64,000 nt of DNA from assembly GCA_015680685.1 (NCBI GenBank), contig MNCI01004586.1, positions 301,571 through 365,570 on the forward strand, in the 5' to 3' direction. The stretch comes from Gnetum montanum. Taxonomy: Eukaryota; Streptophyta; Gnetopsida; Gnetales; Gnetaceae. The translations under genes were made by a program, and so were the position numbers. The notes beneath the pieces were generated by a model. It did no database searches. It saw only the letters and a program-made list of their open reading frames with translations, and was not told the DNA's origin. Each line of letters opens with the position of its first letter. Position 1 is the first letter of the stretch. Shown piece after piece: positions 1 to 9,985 of the stretch.

Positions 1-1005
1 AACCACTTTCAGTGACTTCGCATTAATGGATTTGGCCAAACCATCCTCTTGAAGTAACAAGAATGACTTCCCCCAAAGAGCCACCACCATTCTGATGAAA
101 CAAAGGAGAGAATGGGAAGCGAGAATGGCCTTAGTTAGAGGGAACACTTTTGGTTCCATAACCAGTGCTTGTAGCCCAAGTTTATTTCGTCTAAGGGGTG
201 TGCTTTGAATTCCCACTTTTTCTTTTTTTTCTCTTTTTTTTGTTTTTGTTTTGTATTTTGTGTTTTTATGCGTGAGAACCACACCATGCAAAGAATTTTG
301 TTATTTTTATTTTCTGAGCTTCCCAATGATTGGGTAACATCGAAACAGTAAGAAAACTCAAGAAGAAAACATCCAAGCACCCAAGAGAACGGCCAACACA
401 AATGCATCAAGTTCCCTTGAAGTCACACCATTTTCAATCCTTGAGTCCTTCTTTAGTTTGAGAAATGCCTAGTCACCGATTCGTTAAAGTTCTTATTATG
501 AAGGGGAATTGTACATTTCCAAGCCGAGAGAGACCATAGAAACTGGTGGATGGATGGATGAAGTGATCTCATTGCCTGTCATATCAAAAGAAACATACCT
601 TAGTATCAACATTGTGATTTAAAGGTAAAAACCAAACATTAGCAATTAACAAGAAAATAGTTCATACCATCATGAAGAACACTTATTATGGGACAAACTT
701 ATAGGGTGGATCACGCACACACACACACAAAATGGAAAAGTATAACGATGTTGTAAAAAAAACAAGAAAAGTTAAAAGAAGTTGTAAAAAAAAAACGTGT
801 AAGACAAAAACATGTAAAACAAAAATGTGTAAAACAAAAACGTTGTAAAACAAAAACTTGTAAAACAAAAATGTGTAAAACAAAAACGTGTAAAAAAAAA
901 TGTTGTAAATCAAAAACTTAAAAGAACTGAGGGCCCCATATGGTTAGCATAGGTGGCCATCTCCCCCATGACTGAGTGGAAAGGGAGAGATCTGAAATAA
1001 TGAGC
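1..1005 (-). other. E1 3' non-coding tract
   Basis: The stretch aligns by eye, in the same order, with E2 around 9060-9940. Shared blocks are the paragraph near 1-130 versus 9060-9160, the T-rich runs, and the cytosine run followed by ATGACT near 963 versus 9899. There is no credible coding region; the minus-strand reading frames here are low-complexity Phe/Leu-rich shadows of T-rich DNA. Confidence 0.7.
757..925 (-). repeat. Short tandem repeat of GTAAAACAAAAA type
   Basis: About ten imperfect copies of a 14-17 base unit (GTGTAAAACAAAAAC and variants) follow one another. E2 has only two or three copies at the same place (9825-9855), so the array expanded in E1 after the two copies separated. 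On the element's own strand it reads as TTTTTGTTTTAC repeats. Confidence 0.85.
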
Positions 1006-1170
1006 GTCTATTTGAATTTCGTAACAGTGCCCAACTTCTCCCGATTGATGTTCTTAGGTTAAGGGATGGAAGTTGGCGATGCTCATATTCCAATGTATAT
1101 ATGCTTTCGTTATGGGTATGGGTTTCCTCAGTTCGTTCCATGCATATTTGGTTGCTCCTTCGAGTAGCTG

Positions 1171-1680
1171 TCAACCACGGATGTCTACTACTAGTTGTGT
1201 GGTTGCTACATACAGGCATCTTTGTTGTAAAGTTTCAAGGGCACACCTGTTGCACGGAGGCATTTCCTGCATGTCATCACCCGATGAATCACTGTATGTG
1301 ATGCATGGAACTTTCCTCTTCTTGATCTTTACATAAATATTTATCTTAGAGATTTCGAAGGAGAGATCACAGATCCTAAGGTATGCATCTATTGTACTTA
1401 GCCATGCTCTTCCCATTATAATTGGGAAGTCCCCTTTGTTGTTGTTTACTTCAATCACTAGGAAATCAGCTGGGTAGGACCAACCACACACAGTGGTAAC
1501 GATGTCCTCCACCAATCCCAAAGGAATGGTGATGCACTGGCCTGCCAGCTCTAGTTGGATATTGCTCTTCTTAAGTTGGGGCAGGTTCTAGGCATGATAC
1601 ATCTTTTGTGAAATTAAGTTGACTCCGAAACTTGAGTCAAGAAGAGCCCTATGTGTTTTATTTTCGATGATCTGGAGATA
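1171..1680 (-). pseudogene. E1 aspartic protease (retropepsin), broken active site
   Basis: The downstream half is clear: PLGLVEDIVTTVCGW, then FLVIEV, then the flap-distal block FPIIMGRAWLSTI, typical of Ty3/gypsy retropepsins that cut the Gag-Pol polyprotein. The active-site stretch near 1625-1660 reads ALLDSSFGVNLIS, where intact E2 has ALLDLGSSINLIS. The catalytic D-L-G has become D-S-S and a stop follows a few residues on. The segment continues directly from the gag linker at higher coordinates and runs into the deletion junction near 1006. It cannot be an active enzyme as read. Confidence 0.85.
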
Positions 1681-1699
1681 GATTAAGGGACCCCCAGGG

Positions 1700-4191
1700 T
1701 CAGTTAGTTTCCTGGGAAGGTGGCCTACCTTAATCTAGTTAGTTACGGTATGCGTTAACATAACCATATGCGTTAAGCTCTGTAGGACTGAAGGGTGCTC
1801 CGAAGTGTTAGATGGTGGAGGAGTGTACATAGACTCAACCACTTGTTGTTGTGATAGCTTGTTTGGGCTTCTAGTTCTGAAGAAAGGTCTTCTCTTTTTG
1901 CAATTGTCAGAACCAACTGCGAGTTGAATGTTTACTACTCTTGTAGCATGGTGTTGCTACGGTTGATTAGGAAGTTCCCCTTGCATTGTTGGAGCAGGAG
2001 GTGTTATGGGAACTACAGGTGGAAGAGGTGCAGATGGATTAGGAGGATGGTGTGGGTATGGAGCGTCTCCCGGAGGAGAAGGAGTCCTCCTAAAGTACTC
2101 CTGAACTTGGTAGTGACGTTGGGGAGTTGTGTGACCCATAGAGTCACTTGGAAAAATTGGCTGCTGCACATAATAACCATAAGGCTCAGGCTACCGGTAA
2201 GGGTATTGTTGCGTTGGCAGTGGCATCCCCCATGACCGTGGGTATTGCCACTGCTGATGCTGTTCGACAGGTTGTGATGGAGTTCCACTTGGATAGTACG
2301 TTAACGGTTGGTGGAACTACCTTGGGTTACCTTGTGGATAAGGTAACCTTCGGGGTGTTTGCCATTGGTTAAGTCTCGGATTAAGTGCATACACCCTAGA
2401 CTCCTATAGATGTGAGATGATTGGACAACATCCCTTAGGATGGTCACAGTGGTAGATCTCACATCCACCGTCATCGTCTGTGTTTGATTCCACAAGCTCA
2501 TCAGAGATAGTAATTTTCCCCTTACCCTTGTTATGTGCAAGGCCTACATCTCTCCACTTTGTCTTACCTTTGTCACTACTTTGTTTCGCCTTAGCCGTTA
2601 CTTCTGTTGTTAGCTTCTAAAGCGGCAAGGTTTTTCTGTTCACCAACTCTTCGATTGGTGACTCATCCTCTTCATTGCAAAATTTCACTCCCTTCTTTCA
2701 AAGAGAGGGATCTCGGTTGTATTCTTCTGCACTTTCCCTTTTGCGTAGCTCACCTTCTTCTTTTGCTACTTGTTCTAACAAGCGATGAACTTCATGGGCT
2801 CTAAGTTGTGATAGTATCCCTTGGGCATAAGCCCCAAGGGTACTTCGAGTCTCATGCCTTAGCCCATTCACGATGTGATGAAGTTGATCCCACTGTGCAT
2901 AACCATGGCCCGGGCAATGATGTAATAATGTGTAGTAGCGGGCCATGGAAGCATCCAAGGGTTCATGATGACCTTGGATCTGCTTACACAAATTAGACAC
3001 TCTAGATTACATTTGATACTTATCATTGAATAACTCTAACATCGTACTCCACCTCCTAATGGTTTCCAGTTCTAAGGATTAGTACCAGCTCTCTGCTTCC
3101 TTGGTGAGTGTCCTAGGAAACAACTTAAGTTTTTGTCACTTGTTCTCTATATTTTGCAAGGTGCAGGCATCGTGGAATGCCTGTAAATGATGTTGTAGAT
3201 CAACGTTGTATCCCCCTTCAAAGCATGGGATGTTGTTCATGTCTAAACATTTGATTCAACTATCTTTCAAATGCCTTGTGGGAATTCTAATTGCCTCTGT
3301 TATGTCAAGCATACTTCGGGTTGCAAGTAGGGGCTCATCATGATCATCTCTTTCATGACACCTGTGATGTCTTCGTTGTTCCCTACTTTCCCTTTGTTCA
3401 TGCCCTTGTCCTCTCTCTCGACTCTCTCGTCGAGGTCTCTCATTTTTCTTACTTTTATCCTCTTCGTTGTGCTCTTCATGATTGTGCCTAGAGGTGGAAG
3501 GAGAGGGTGAGTGATGTGAAGAAGGGGAAGAAGAAGGAGAGCCATTACCACGACGATGTTTCTTACCTTCTCTTCTATGGCTCCGACCCCGATCGTGATG
3601 ACGATCTAAGTGCTCGTCCTTATCATTTGTTGTTGTTCCCTCTGTGAACAGTTGGTGTTCATGGGCATTAGAACCAAGGATATGTATCATTGAGCATAGG
3701 TTCTGATACCCTACCTCCTCACCATCGTTAGGAGGGGGAACATCTCTAGATAGTGAACCAGTTGTAAGTGGTTCACCATCTCTAGTTTTGCTAAGGATGT
3801 GTGGGACCTCTTTGCCCTTCGACAGTGTATATTGGCTCTCCTGCCTTAAGTCCCTCATATGTTGTGCTTCTGTGGGATAGTAATCCCTTGAATCAAAGCC
3901 TTCCACAACGTATTCTGCATATAATTCTATCATGCCTATCTGCGCCAAAGCACGAAAGAGCATGTTAGAGACTGATCGATCTGAAGGTAACACGATGTTA
4001 CCTTGCAAATCTCTCTAGCGCATCTATTCGTCTTGATGGAGAATAAAAGTAAAGTTGGGAATATACTCATCAAGATGAGTATATGTCAGCTTATATTGTT
4101 GAGGCATCGACTGATTTAGGCTATGTGTTTTTGATTGCTGACTGTCCTTTGTATTATCCCTAGGTGATGTGCTCTTATGAGAAGAAGACAT
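1700..4191 (-). pseudogene. E1 gag polyprotein, disrupted
   Basis: I place the start at the ATG at 4191 (MSSSHKSTSPRD), 126 bases inside the primer site. Next comes the conserved N-terminal block YIPNFTFILHQDE, then in-frame stops near 4025. The long open stretch 4008-3256 carries a Ser/Arg/His/Glu-rich tail (RRESRERGQGHEQR). The capsid-like segment at 3000-2698 contains GHGYAQWDQLHHIV and ends in a charged helix. A zinc knuckle follows near 2430, but its second Cys is lost (CEIYHCDHPKGCC against CEICQYDHPKGCC in E2). A Pro-rich linker near 2160-1960 leads to protease. Several frameshifts. Gag would form the virus-like particle. Confidence 0.8.
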
Positions 4192-4316
4192 TGTTATTTA
4201 CCTATGTGCTAATTACTGCTATATAATTTTTTATCTTGATTAACCCGAAAGTTCGTTTAGGCTCCTAACGATGTGAGTGATATCCTTTATGTTCTATTCA
4301 GCGCACAAACACTTAG

Positions 4317-4334
4317 TCCCCGGCAACGATGCCA
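4317..4334 (-). other. E1 primer binding site
   Basis: On the minus strand the bases just inside the LTR read TGGCATCGTTGCCGGGGA. This matches the Athila-type site TGGCGCCGTTGCCGGGGA, which pairs with the 3' end of Asp tRNA, at all but two positions. It lies one base from the LTR end. Confidence 0.85.
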
Positions 4335-4785
4335 ATGATGAGTGGCAAGGTACCCCTACACTCAACCATACGAAATGAGCGTAGCACACGCGATTTGGTC
4401 GAACTCCGCAGACTAAGTGCCTACACGCCCCATGGAACACTTAGGGTTAATCATTCGTTGTCTTTCCAAACTTACTTGTAGTTGTCATGGTGTATGGTTA
4501 AGTAAGTCGGAGGTATATGCTTTTTATAGCTTTTTATGTTTTTCTCCTATGCTATCGAGGTGAAGGGTTGAGAAACTAACTAACTCTAACTAATAACCTA
4601 AGTCTAAATTACCTAGTGTCAGCATCCGTTCCCACTTACCATACACACCCTGAACTGATGCAAACATGGCTACCAAACGCTAATCATTACTGGGATCACC
4701 ACGCGTAACGCACGTGCTCGAAGTGGTCGTACTGAGGCACTTAACTAGGAGGAAAGGATTGAGAAAGCTAATCTAGCCTAAGTGT

Positions 4786-5000
4786 GATGAGCAGCTGATT
4801 CCTTGATTATCCGTACACATCCTTAGATGCTCGTAATCAAGTCGTACTCATGAGCATCTGTTCCTTGATCATCCGTACACATCCTTAAATGCTCGTAATC
4901 AAGTCATACTCATTCTGCATTGCGATGAGCATCCATTCCTTGACTATCTGTACACATCCTTAGATGCTCGTAGTTAAGTCATACTCATTCCGCATTACTA
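4786..5000. repeat. Threefold tandem repeat inside the E1 LTR
   Basis: Three copies of a unit of about 64-77 bases start at 4786, 4850 and 4924. Each contains TTCCTTGA, then CCGTACACATCCTTA (third copy CTGTACAC), then ATGCTCGTA and GTCRTACTCAT. Neither E2 LTR has this tandem arrangement. It lies in U5/R rather than next to the TATA box. Confidence 0.9.
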
Positions 5001-5242
5001 AGAAAGCAATAAATAACATTAAATAAAATCCTATTCCATGCACTACAAGGTTTATCCAGGAAGTTCATGTTTATTTTCGTACACAACTTGTGTTTCAGGT
5101 ACAATGTTGCTCGAATAAAGATCCGTTCACTTTAGGACTCCTACTGCGGGCACATGGAAAATATTCTATCTTTGGAGTGATCAAATTGCGAGAGTTTCCC
5201 TACTTCTAGCCTAGGATGTGGAAACAAGGGAGAGCTGCCTCT

Positions 5243-5250
5243 TATTTATA
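5243..5250 (-). promoter_or_regulatory. TATA box of E1 LTR
   Basis: On the minus strand the bases read TATAAATA within CTATAAATAAGAGG. The same context, TATAAATAAGAGG, occurs at the matching place in both E2 LTRs. This is the expected start signal for the element's genomic RNA. Confidence 0.7.
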
Positions 5251-5352
5251 GATATGGCAACGGACCGCGATATCACGTACGCGATATCGTAGGGGACGGT
5301 GCGATATTGCATGGGATGCAATATCATGGGTCATGCAAATCGCGTCTCATCA

Positions 5353-6079
5353 CACCTCTTAAAGGGCATGGAGCTGCAACATAAGCATTCTCATTTGGAT
5401 CTAAAATCTTCAATTCTTCTAAAGCCTTCAAACTTGCAATTAACTCATCAATTGTATAGACGGAGAGGTCTTTTGTCTAAACAATAATTTTAATGGAGGT
5501 GGAGAATCTATAATCATTATAAAGAACTTGCATTACCTGATTTACCTTATACTACGTTGTGAGGTTGTAGTTGTACTTATCCAATTTCTCAAAATAATGT
5601 GAAGCTTATCAAAAAATGAGAGAGAGACTCTTCTCTTGTAATCCTTAAATTATCAAATGTGGTCCTGTATTTCATTTCTTTCAACTTTTTGTTTACCTCA
5701 TTACCTCTGTACTCTTCTTTCAAGGTGTCCCAACAAGTCTTGGATGTGTCTTTAGTAAATTTTCTAGCTCTAGTTGCCTTTGAAACATTGGTAAAAATAA
5801 TCATCTTCACAAATGAATCACCGGATCGTGCGTACATGCTCGTATTCGTATGGTTGAGCATAGGGGTACCTCGTCGCTCGTCTTTCTATTTCTTTTGAGT
5901 TTATTCCTCTACTCTCTTGTCATCAAATTTGGAGGCATAATAAAACTAGATTCAACATACTCCCATACTTCATGAAATTGGAGGAGGGATTTCATTAGAT
6001 ATGACCAATAAGTAAAATTCTGAGGGCCATAAAAAATAATAGAACACTTCGGAATGTCTTTGATTTGTTTAGAAGCCAT
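5353..6079 (-). pseudogene. Ty1/copia gag (UBN2-type) remnant
   Basis: The ATG at 6079 gives MASKQIKDIPK, followed by YGPQNFTYWSYLMKSLL and VWEYVESSF, the usual copia gag opening. Further on, CWDTLKEEYRGNEV matches the UBN2 signature (AWDTLQEEYQG in typical members). Near 5400-5340, ENAYVAAPCPLRGV is readable across stops. The reading frame is broken by stops and by a 74-base block of foreign LTR (5818-5891). The 3' part is cut off by E1 at 5352, so the rest of this element should lie left of the window. Confidence 0.75.
5818..5891 (-). repeat. Terminal fragment of an E-family LTR embedded in copia gag
   Basis: The reverse complement of this stretch matches the U5 end of the E2 LTR at 7192-7260. 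The core GAGGTACCCCTATGCTCAAC continues without mismatch into CATACGAATA, and the match then goes on with a few differences. The similarity runs from the LTR terminus inward for about 74 bases and stops abruptly on both sides in copia sequence. Confidence 0.8.
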
Positions 6080-6095
6080 AAAAATGGATTAACTA

Positions 6096-6106
6096 CTTTA
6101 CTACCA
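6096..6106 (-). other. Ty1/copia primer binding site (diverged)
   Basis: On the minus strand the bases two positions inside the LTR read TGGTAGTAAAG. The initiator-Met tRNA site used by copia elements is TGGTATCAGAG, so three of eleven positions differ. The gag ATG follows 17 bases further on. Confidence 0.55.
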
Positions 6107-6108
6107 AT

Positions 6109-6430
6109 TGTTAGAATGAGCACAACAAATAAGATGAGAAATTAAGAAACTAAAAGTTGAAAATCAAATCATTGTAAAATTCATTGTGAAAAGATTTATT
6201 TTTTATGATAAAAAATTTTAATAATTAAAAAAAGTTACTTACCCAAACAACTTCTTTCTAAAAAATTATTAAACGTAGGAGAAAACAATTTCTACACTAC
6301 ACAATACTCAACAAAGATAGATCTTCTAATGGTATTGTAATATTTCTAAGAAAATCTCTTGAAAATTGTATGCTTTTAAAAAAATCAATGATCCTAAAAA
6401 ATACATTTGGCTAAAAATATTTTGCCAACA
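6109..6430 (-). repeat. Ty1/copia 5' LTR remnant
   Basis: It starts TGTTAGAATG next to the primer site and ends GCCAACA on the plus strand, consistent with TG...CA ends and a short copia LTR of 322 bases. It is AT-rich. The outer boundary is where E3's LTR appears to begin; no second copy is in the window, so that end is an estimate. Confidence 0.5.
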
Positions 6431-6584
6431 TGATTGTGCTTTCCGATATCGGGTATCTGATAAATTGAGTTTTTTTGTTGGTCATGATATTGGGTATCCG
6501 ATATCAGAGTTGTGCTATCAGATCCCTGATATTGGGATAGAAGATACAATGTCATGTATCTGATATCATGGACGTGTGCCAGCC

Positions 6585-6592
6585 TATAAATA
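6585..6592 (+). promoter_or_regulatory. TATA box of E3 5' LTR
   Basis: TATAAATA lies in the context AGCCTATAAATACAACACTT, about 155 bases from the estimated LTR start. This is the plus-strand equivalent of the TATAAATA found in the E1 and E2 LTRs. Confidence 0.65.
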
Positions 6593-7184
6593 CAACACTT
6601 AGGTGCACCGTCCACATACAGTTTCATTTCACACTTAGCGAAATTATGTACTGTCATGTTTAATAATTCAACAGAGTCTTTATTTAAGTGTAATGTACTT
6701 GGATACATTTGATTAATTCACATCATTGTAGCATCACTTAGTATTTATTATTTACACTTAGAATAATTTTACTATTTTCACTTAGCTTAATGTTTACTAT
6801 TTTTATTAGTTACTAATTTACTTTCTATGCACGTTATCATTTCTGTTGTTAAGAAAAATGGATATGACCAATTTTGAGTGTTAAGTGTAGTCATTTGGTA
6901 AACCAATAGTCTATCACTTGGTACGCCTAGTAGTGTGGTACTTGGTAATCCTAGTAATGATTGCATTAGTCCAAGATGTGTCTAGAGAATCAGGAAGGAA
7001 TGTCCATTGCATAGACTAGATTAGATTCATTTACTGTTACTTAGATTTAGAAACTACTACCTTTACTTTCCATTCACTTCATGTTCACTAGGAGAAATAT
7101 GACAAACATAACATCATTATCATATGCCTCACTATGAGTTAAACCATATGTATTGATTTTACTAACTCATGTGGAAAGAAAACG

Positions 7185-7189
7185 ATAAT
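7185..7189. repeat. Target-site duplication of E2 (left copy, ATAAT)
   Basis: ATAAT immediately precedes the E2 LTR at 7190 and is repeated exactly at 38656-38660 after the other LTR. Five bases is the normal duplication for Ty3/gypsy integrases. Confidence 0.95.
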
Positions 7190-7982
7190 TGATGAGTTGT
7201 GAGGTACCCCTATGCTCAACCATACGAATATGAGCGTTTCACGCATGATTCGGTCGGATTCCAAGGACTAAGTGCTTATGCGCCTTTGTGGAACAAGGAT
7301 GGGTTGGTTAATTGTTGTCTTCCCAAACTTACTTGTATGTCATGATTGTATGGTTAAGTAAGCTTGAGGCAAATGATTTTTATATCTTTTATGTTTTTAT
7401 GTCCTGTGCTAATAAGGGAGGAGACAGATAACTAGGTGAATAATTTAACTTAACTACTCATTAACTAAGTTCTAATTAATCCTAACACTAGCATCCATTC
7501 CCACTTGCCGTACACATCTTGAACCAGTGCAACGCTGCTGGGATTACCAAACGCTAATTGCTATTGGATTACCAAGCATTACACACATGCTCGAAGTGGT
7601 TGTATTGAGTGTATTTACTTAAGAAAGTGTAGGGTGAGAGAAAACATTAATTAACTAGGAAAGCATTTAATAACATCAATTAACACTAATTAATCTATTT
7701 TGGATGTTGCAAGGTTTATCATAAAGTTTGTCTTTATTTCCATACATAAGGTGTGCTCAAGTACACAATGCTCGAATAAAGATTCGTTTACTTTATGACT
7801 CCTACTGCAGGCATGCAGAAATAATTCTAACTTTGGGAGGGAGAAAAGGCAAGAGTTCAGCTAAGGGTCTAACTATCTATTGCAAAACCAAGTGCATCCA
7901 CCTCTTATTTATAGGAAAGGAGAAAGGTCCCGATATCGGGTATCCGACCTCGCATGGTAGGCTTCGATATCGTGGCTCATCA
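7190..7982 (-). repeat. E2 3' LTR
   Basis: TGATGAG...CTCATCA, 793 bases. It aligns along its whole length with the copy at 37820-38655. It lacks about 40 bases of extra GATATC-type words present near the outer end of that copy. Confidence 0.95.
7906..7913 (-). promoter_or_regulatory. TATA box of E2 3' LTR
   Basis: TATAAATA on the minus strand in the context CCTATAAATAAGAGG, identical to the other E2 LTR. From a 3' LTR it could drive transcription leftwards into E3 LTR and copia sequence. Confidence 0.65.
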
Positions 7983-7997
7983 TACCCCCACGACTAA
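7983..7997 (-). other. E2 polypurine tract
   Basis: On the minus strand TTTAGTCGTGGGGGTA abuts the LTR start TGATGAG. A purine-rich run directly next to the 3' LTR is where plus-strand DNA synthesis is primed. Confidence 0.75.
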
Positions 7998-9985
7998 ATG
8001 AAAACTCATCCTCAAGTTCCTTACAAAATATTGGGAAGGTATGGGATTATTGACTAAATGACAACTGACAGTGGAATGGGATGACAGACTTAACGTGACT
8101 AGTGAACAGATCAATAAGCATATTACAACATTAGTGTTCATGACCATTGTGGTGAACACTCATACATAAATGACATCTAAGCGTTTATTTGATAACTTGA
8201 AGAGAAAGAGAGAGAGAAAGAAGATGAAGCATGTTGCCACCAATGCCAAGATTACACCTTTCGTTGTTTATCCATAGCCACGCCACCAAACTTACTCCTT
8301 TCATAAATGCTGTAGTTTCGATCCATCCTGAGTGCTTCCTCCAAGCCCAGTCCATTGTTTGTATGATCACCATCTACACACACAACATAGTCACAAATGA
8401 GCAAGGATAGATAAACCACCATGCAGTTGATACCTTGCCTCGATATGAAGCGCATTGGCTGAGTTGTGGTTATGGTAGAAACTGGTTTGGAGATTTATCA
8501 CTGGTAACTACCCAGGGTGTAGGGGTTAGGAAAATAGTAGAATGGAAAAATTAACAAATTTATGCTAGGGCCCCCATGACTAAGAGCGAACCTCTGGTAG
8601 CTATAAGATGGAAAAATATGAGGAACACAAAAGATGGGAAAAATAACAATGGCAACGCCAATAAAATGGATGTCATGGATGGGGATGAAATAAGAAATGA
8701 TTGATTGCAGGAAATGTTTAAGGAAAAGAAGTTAACAATTGTATCAAAAAGGAATGCCAGTGGGTCTTCCCCAAAGCAGGCTTATGCCCTTTATGCCCTA
8801 ACAAACCCACAAACCAAGAGTTTGTAGGCTCTAGGAATGTCATTTGGAATAAGAGTTAAAAACTTACCCACAAGAATTCACCAAAGAAAAAAAATGCATC
8901 AACCCAGAGACGATCTAATGATAAAACCAGCAATGAGGTGGAAAATGGGAAGAAAGATGAAGAGGAGAGAATGGAATGGAATCCCAAGAACAAGGTTGTG
9001 TAAAGTCCCTTGTGTATTTTATGGTTAATGTAACTGAGTAGAACTCATCCAAAATCCAAACTCAAACAAACCATGTCTAGTGACCTCGCATCAACACACT
9101 TGACTAATCCATCCACTTGAAGCCACAAGAATGCTTCTACAAAGAGTTACCACCATTTCGAGGAGAGCGAGATGGAGAAGCAGGAAGCGAGAAAGGGCCT
9201 TAGTTAGAGAGAACCTTCAGGCATGGGTAACATGTCTTTCCAATTCCATAACCAGTTCTTGTAGCCCATACTTCATTATTGTGTCTAAGGGGTCTGCTTT
9301 GAATTCTCACTTTTTTTTTTGCGTGAGAACCACACGATGCAAAGACTTATTTTTATTCACTCATCTTCCTAATATTTGAACAATGTCAGAATGGCAAAAA
9401 ACCCAAGAAAAAGCATCCAAGCATCCAAGAGAATGGCCAGCACAAATGCATCGAATCCCCTTGAAGTCACACCCTTTTCATCCTTTGAGTCTTTTCTTGG
9501 TTTGAAAAATACCCAGCCACCAATTTATTAACAAGTTTAATTAGAAAAAAGGGATTGTATAGTTCTAAGCCAAAGGAGATCATAGAGTTGTATGGATGAG
9601 TGGATGGCATGGACTCATTGCCTGTTTTACCAAAAGAACCATACCTTAATATCAGCATCATAATTCAAAGGTAAAAACCAAACATTAGCAATCAATATGA
9701 TATAATTCAATCCACCATCATGAGAACTTATTGGATGACGAATAAAAGTAAATGAAGCAAATAAAGAAATAGTAAAAATATGAATGATGGTGTAAAAAGA
9801 AAATAAGAAAAGTTGGAAAAATGTGTAAAACAAAAATATGTAAAACAAAAACTCAGAAAGAATTGAGGGCCTAGAATGGTTAGCATAGGTAGCCATCTCC
9901 CCCATGACTAAGTTGGAAGGAGGAGATCCGAAATAGTGAGCATGGTTGTCAACCAACAGAGGTAGCATGTGTATTGGCTATCCGA
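7998..9985 (-). other. E2 3' non-coding tract
   Basis: About 2 kb between integrase and the 3' LTR without a convincing coding region. It carries two further copies of the polypurine-like motif TTAGTCATGGGGG, at 8571-8583 and 9899-9911 (minus strand), and T-rich runs at 9780-9870. Athila elements often place an env-like gene here. I looked for a signal peptide plus transmembrane pattern and did not find one. The outer part (9060-9940) matches E1 1-1000. Confidence 0.65.

Larger units (their letters stand above)
1..5352 (-). mobile_element. E1: Athila-like Ty3/gypsy element, gag-protease-only derivative (left end outside window)
   Basis: Read on the minus strand from right to left it runs 5' LTR (4336-5352), Asp-tRNA-type primer site, gag, protease, then directly a 3' non-coding tract. 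Compared with E2, which has the same gag, protease and 3' tract, E1 lacks everything from the start of RT to the end of integrase. The left (3') LTR would lie before position 1, so the left target duplication cannot be checked. Family knowledge: Athila elements use the Asp-tRNA primer site and a protease with a D-L-G motif. Inference: this is a non-autonomous deletion derivative of the TR-GAG kind that would depend on enzymes from a full copy. Confidence 0.85.
4336..5352 (-). repeat. E1 5' LTR
   Basis: It begins TGATGAG and ends CTCATCA on the plus strand, giving the usual TG...CA ends, 1017 bases long. Its first 450 bases align with both E2 LTRs (ggtacccctac, ctcaaccatacg, cagcatccgttcccactt). 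It is about 200 bases longer than the E2 LTRs because of a threefold tandem repeat. The outer end carries GATATC-type palindromic words. The flank at 5353-5357 is CACCT; the matching left flank is outside the window. Confidence 0.9.
6431..7189 (+). repeat. E3 5' LTR, first part (split by E2)
   Basis: This is the left part of the LTR of a plus-strand Athila-like element. It contains GATATC-type words near its start, as do the E1 and E2 LTRs, and a plus-strand TATA box. It breaks off at the ATAAT target site of E2 and resumes at 38661. Together the two parts make about 875 bases. The exact left end (TGATTGTGC) is inferred from length and the shared word; the partner LTR was not found before 64000. 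Confidence 0.7.

Noticed and set aside
686-913. Phe-rich minus-strand frame with repeated FLFYTFLFY
   Set aside because: Shadow of the short AAAACAAAA tandem repeat; not a membrane protein gene.
4786-5000. CRISPR-like regularly spaced repeat
   Set aside because: Only three units with no unique spacers; an ordinary tandem repeat within a plant LTR.
7998-9985. Possible env-like gene after E2 integrase, as in some Athila elements
   Set aside because: No frame with signal peptide and transmembrane segment; stretches of Phe/Leu come from T-rich DNA.
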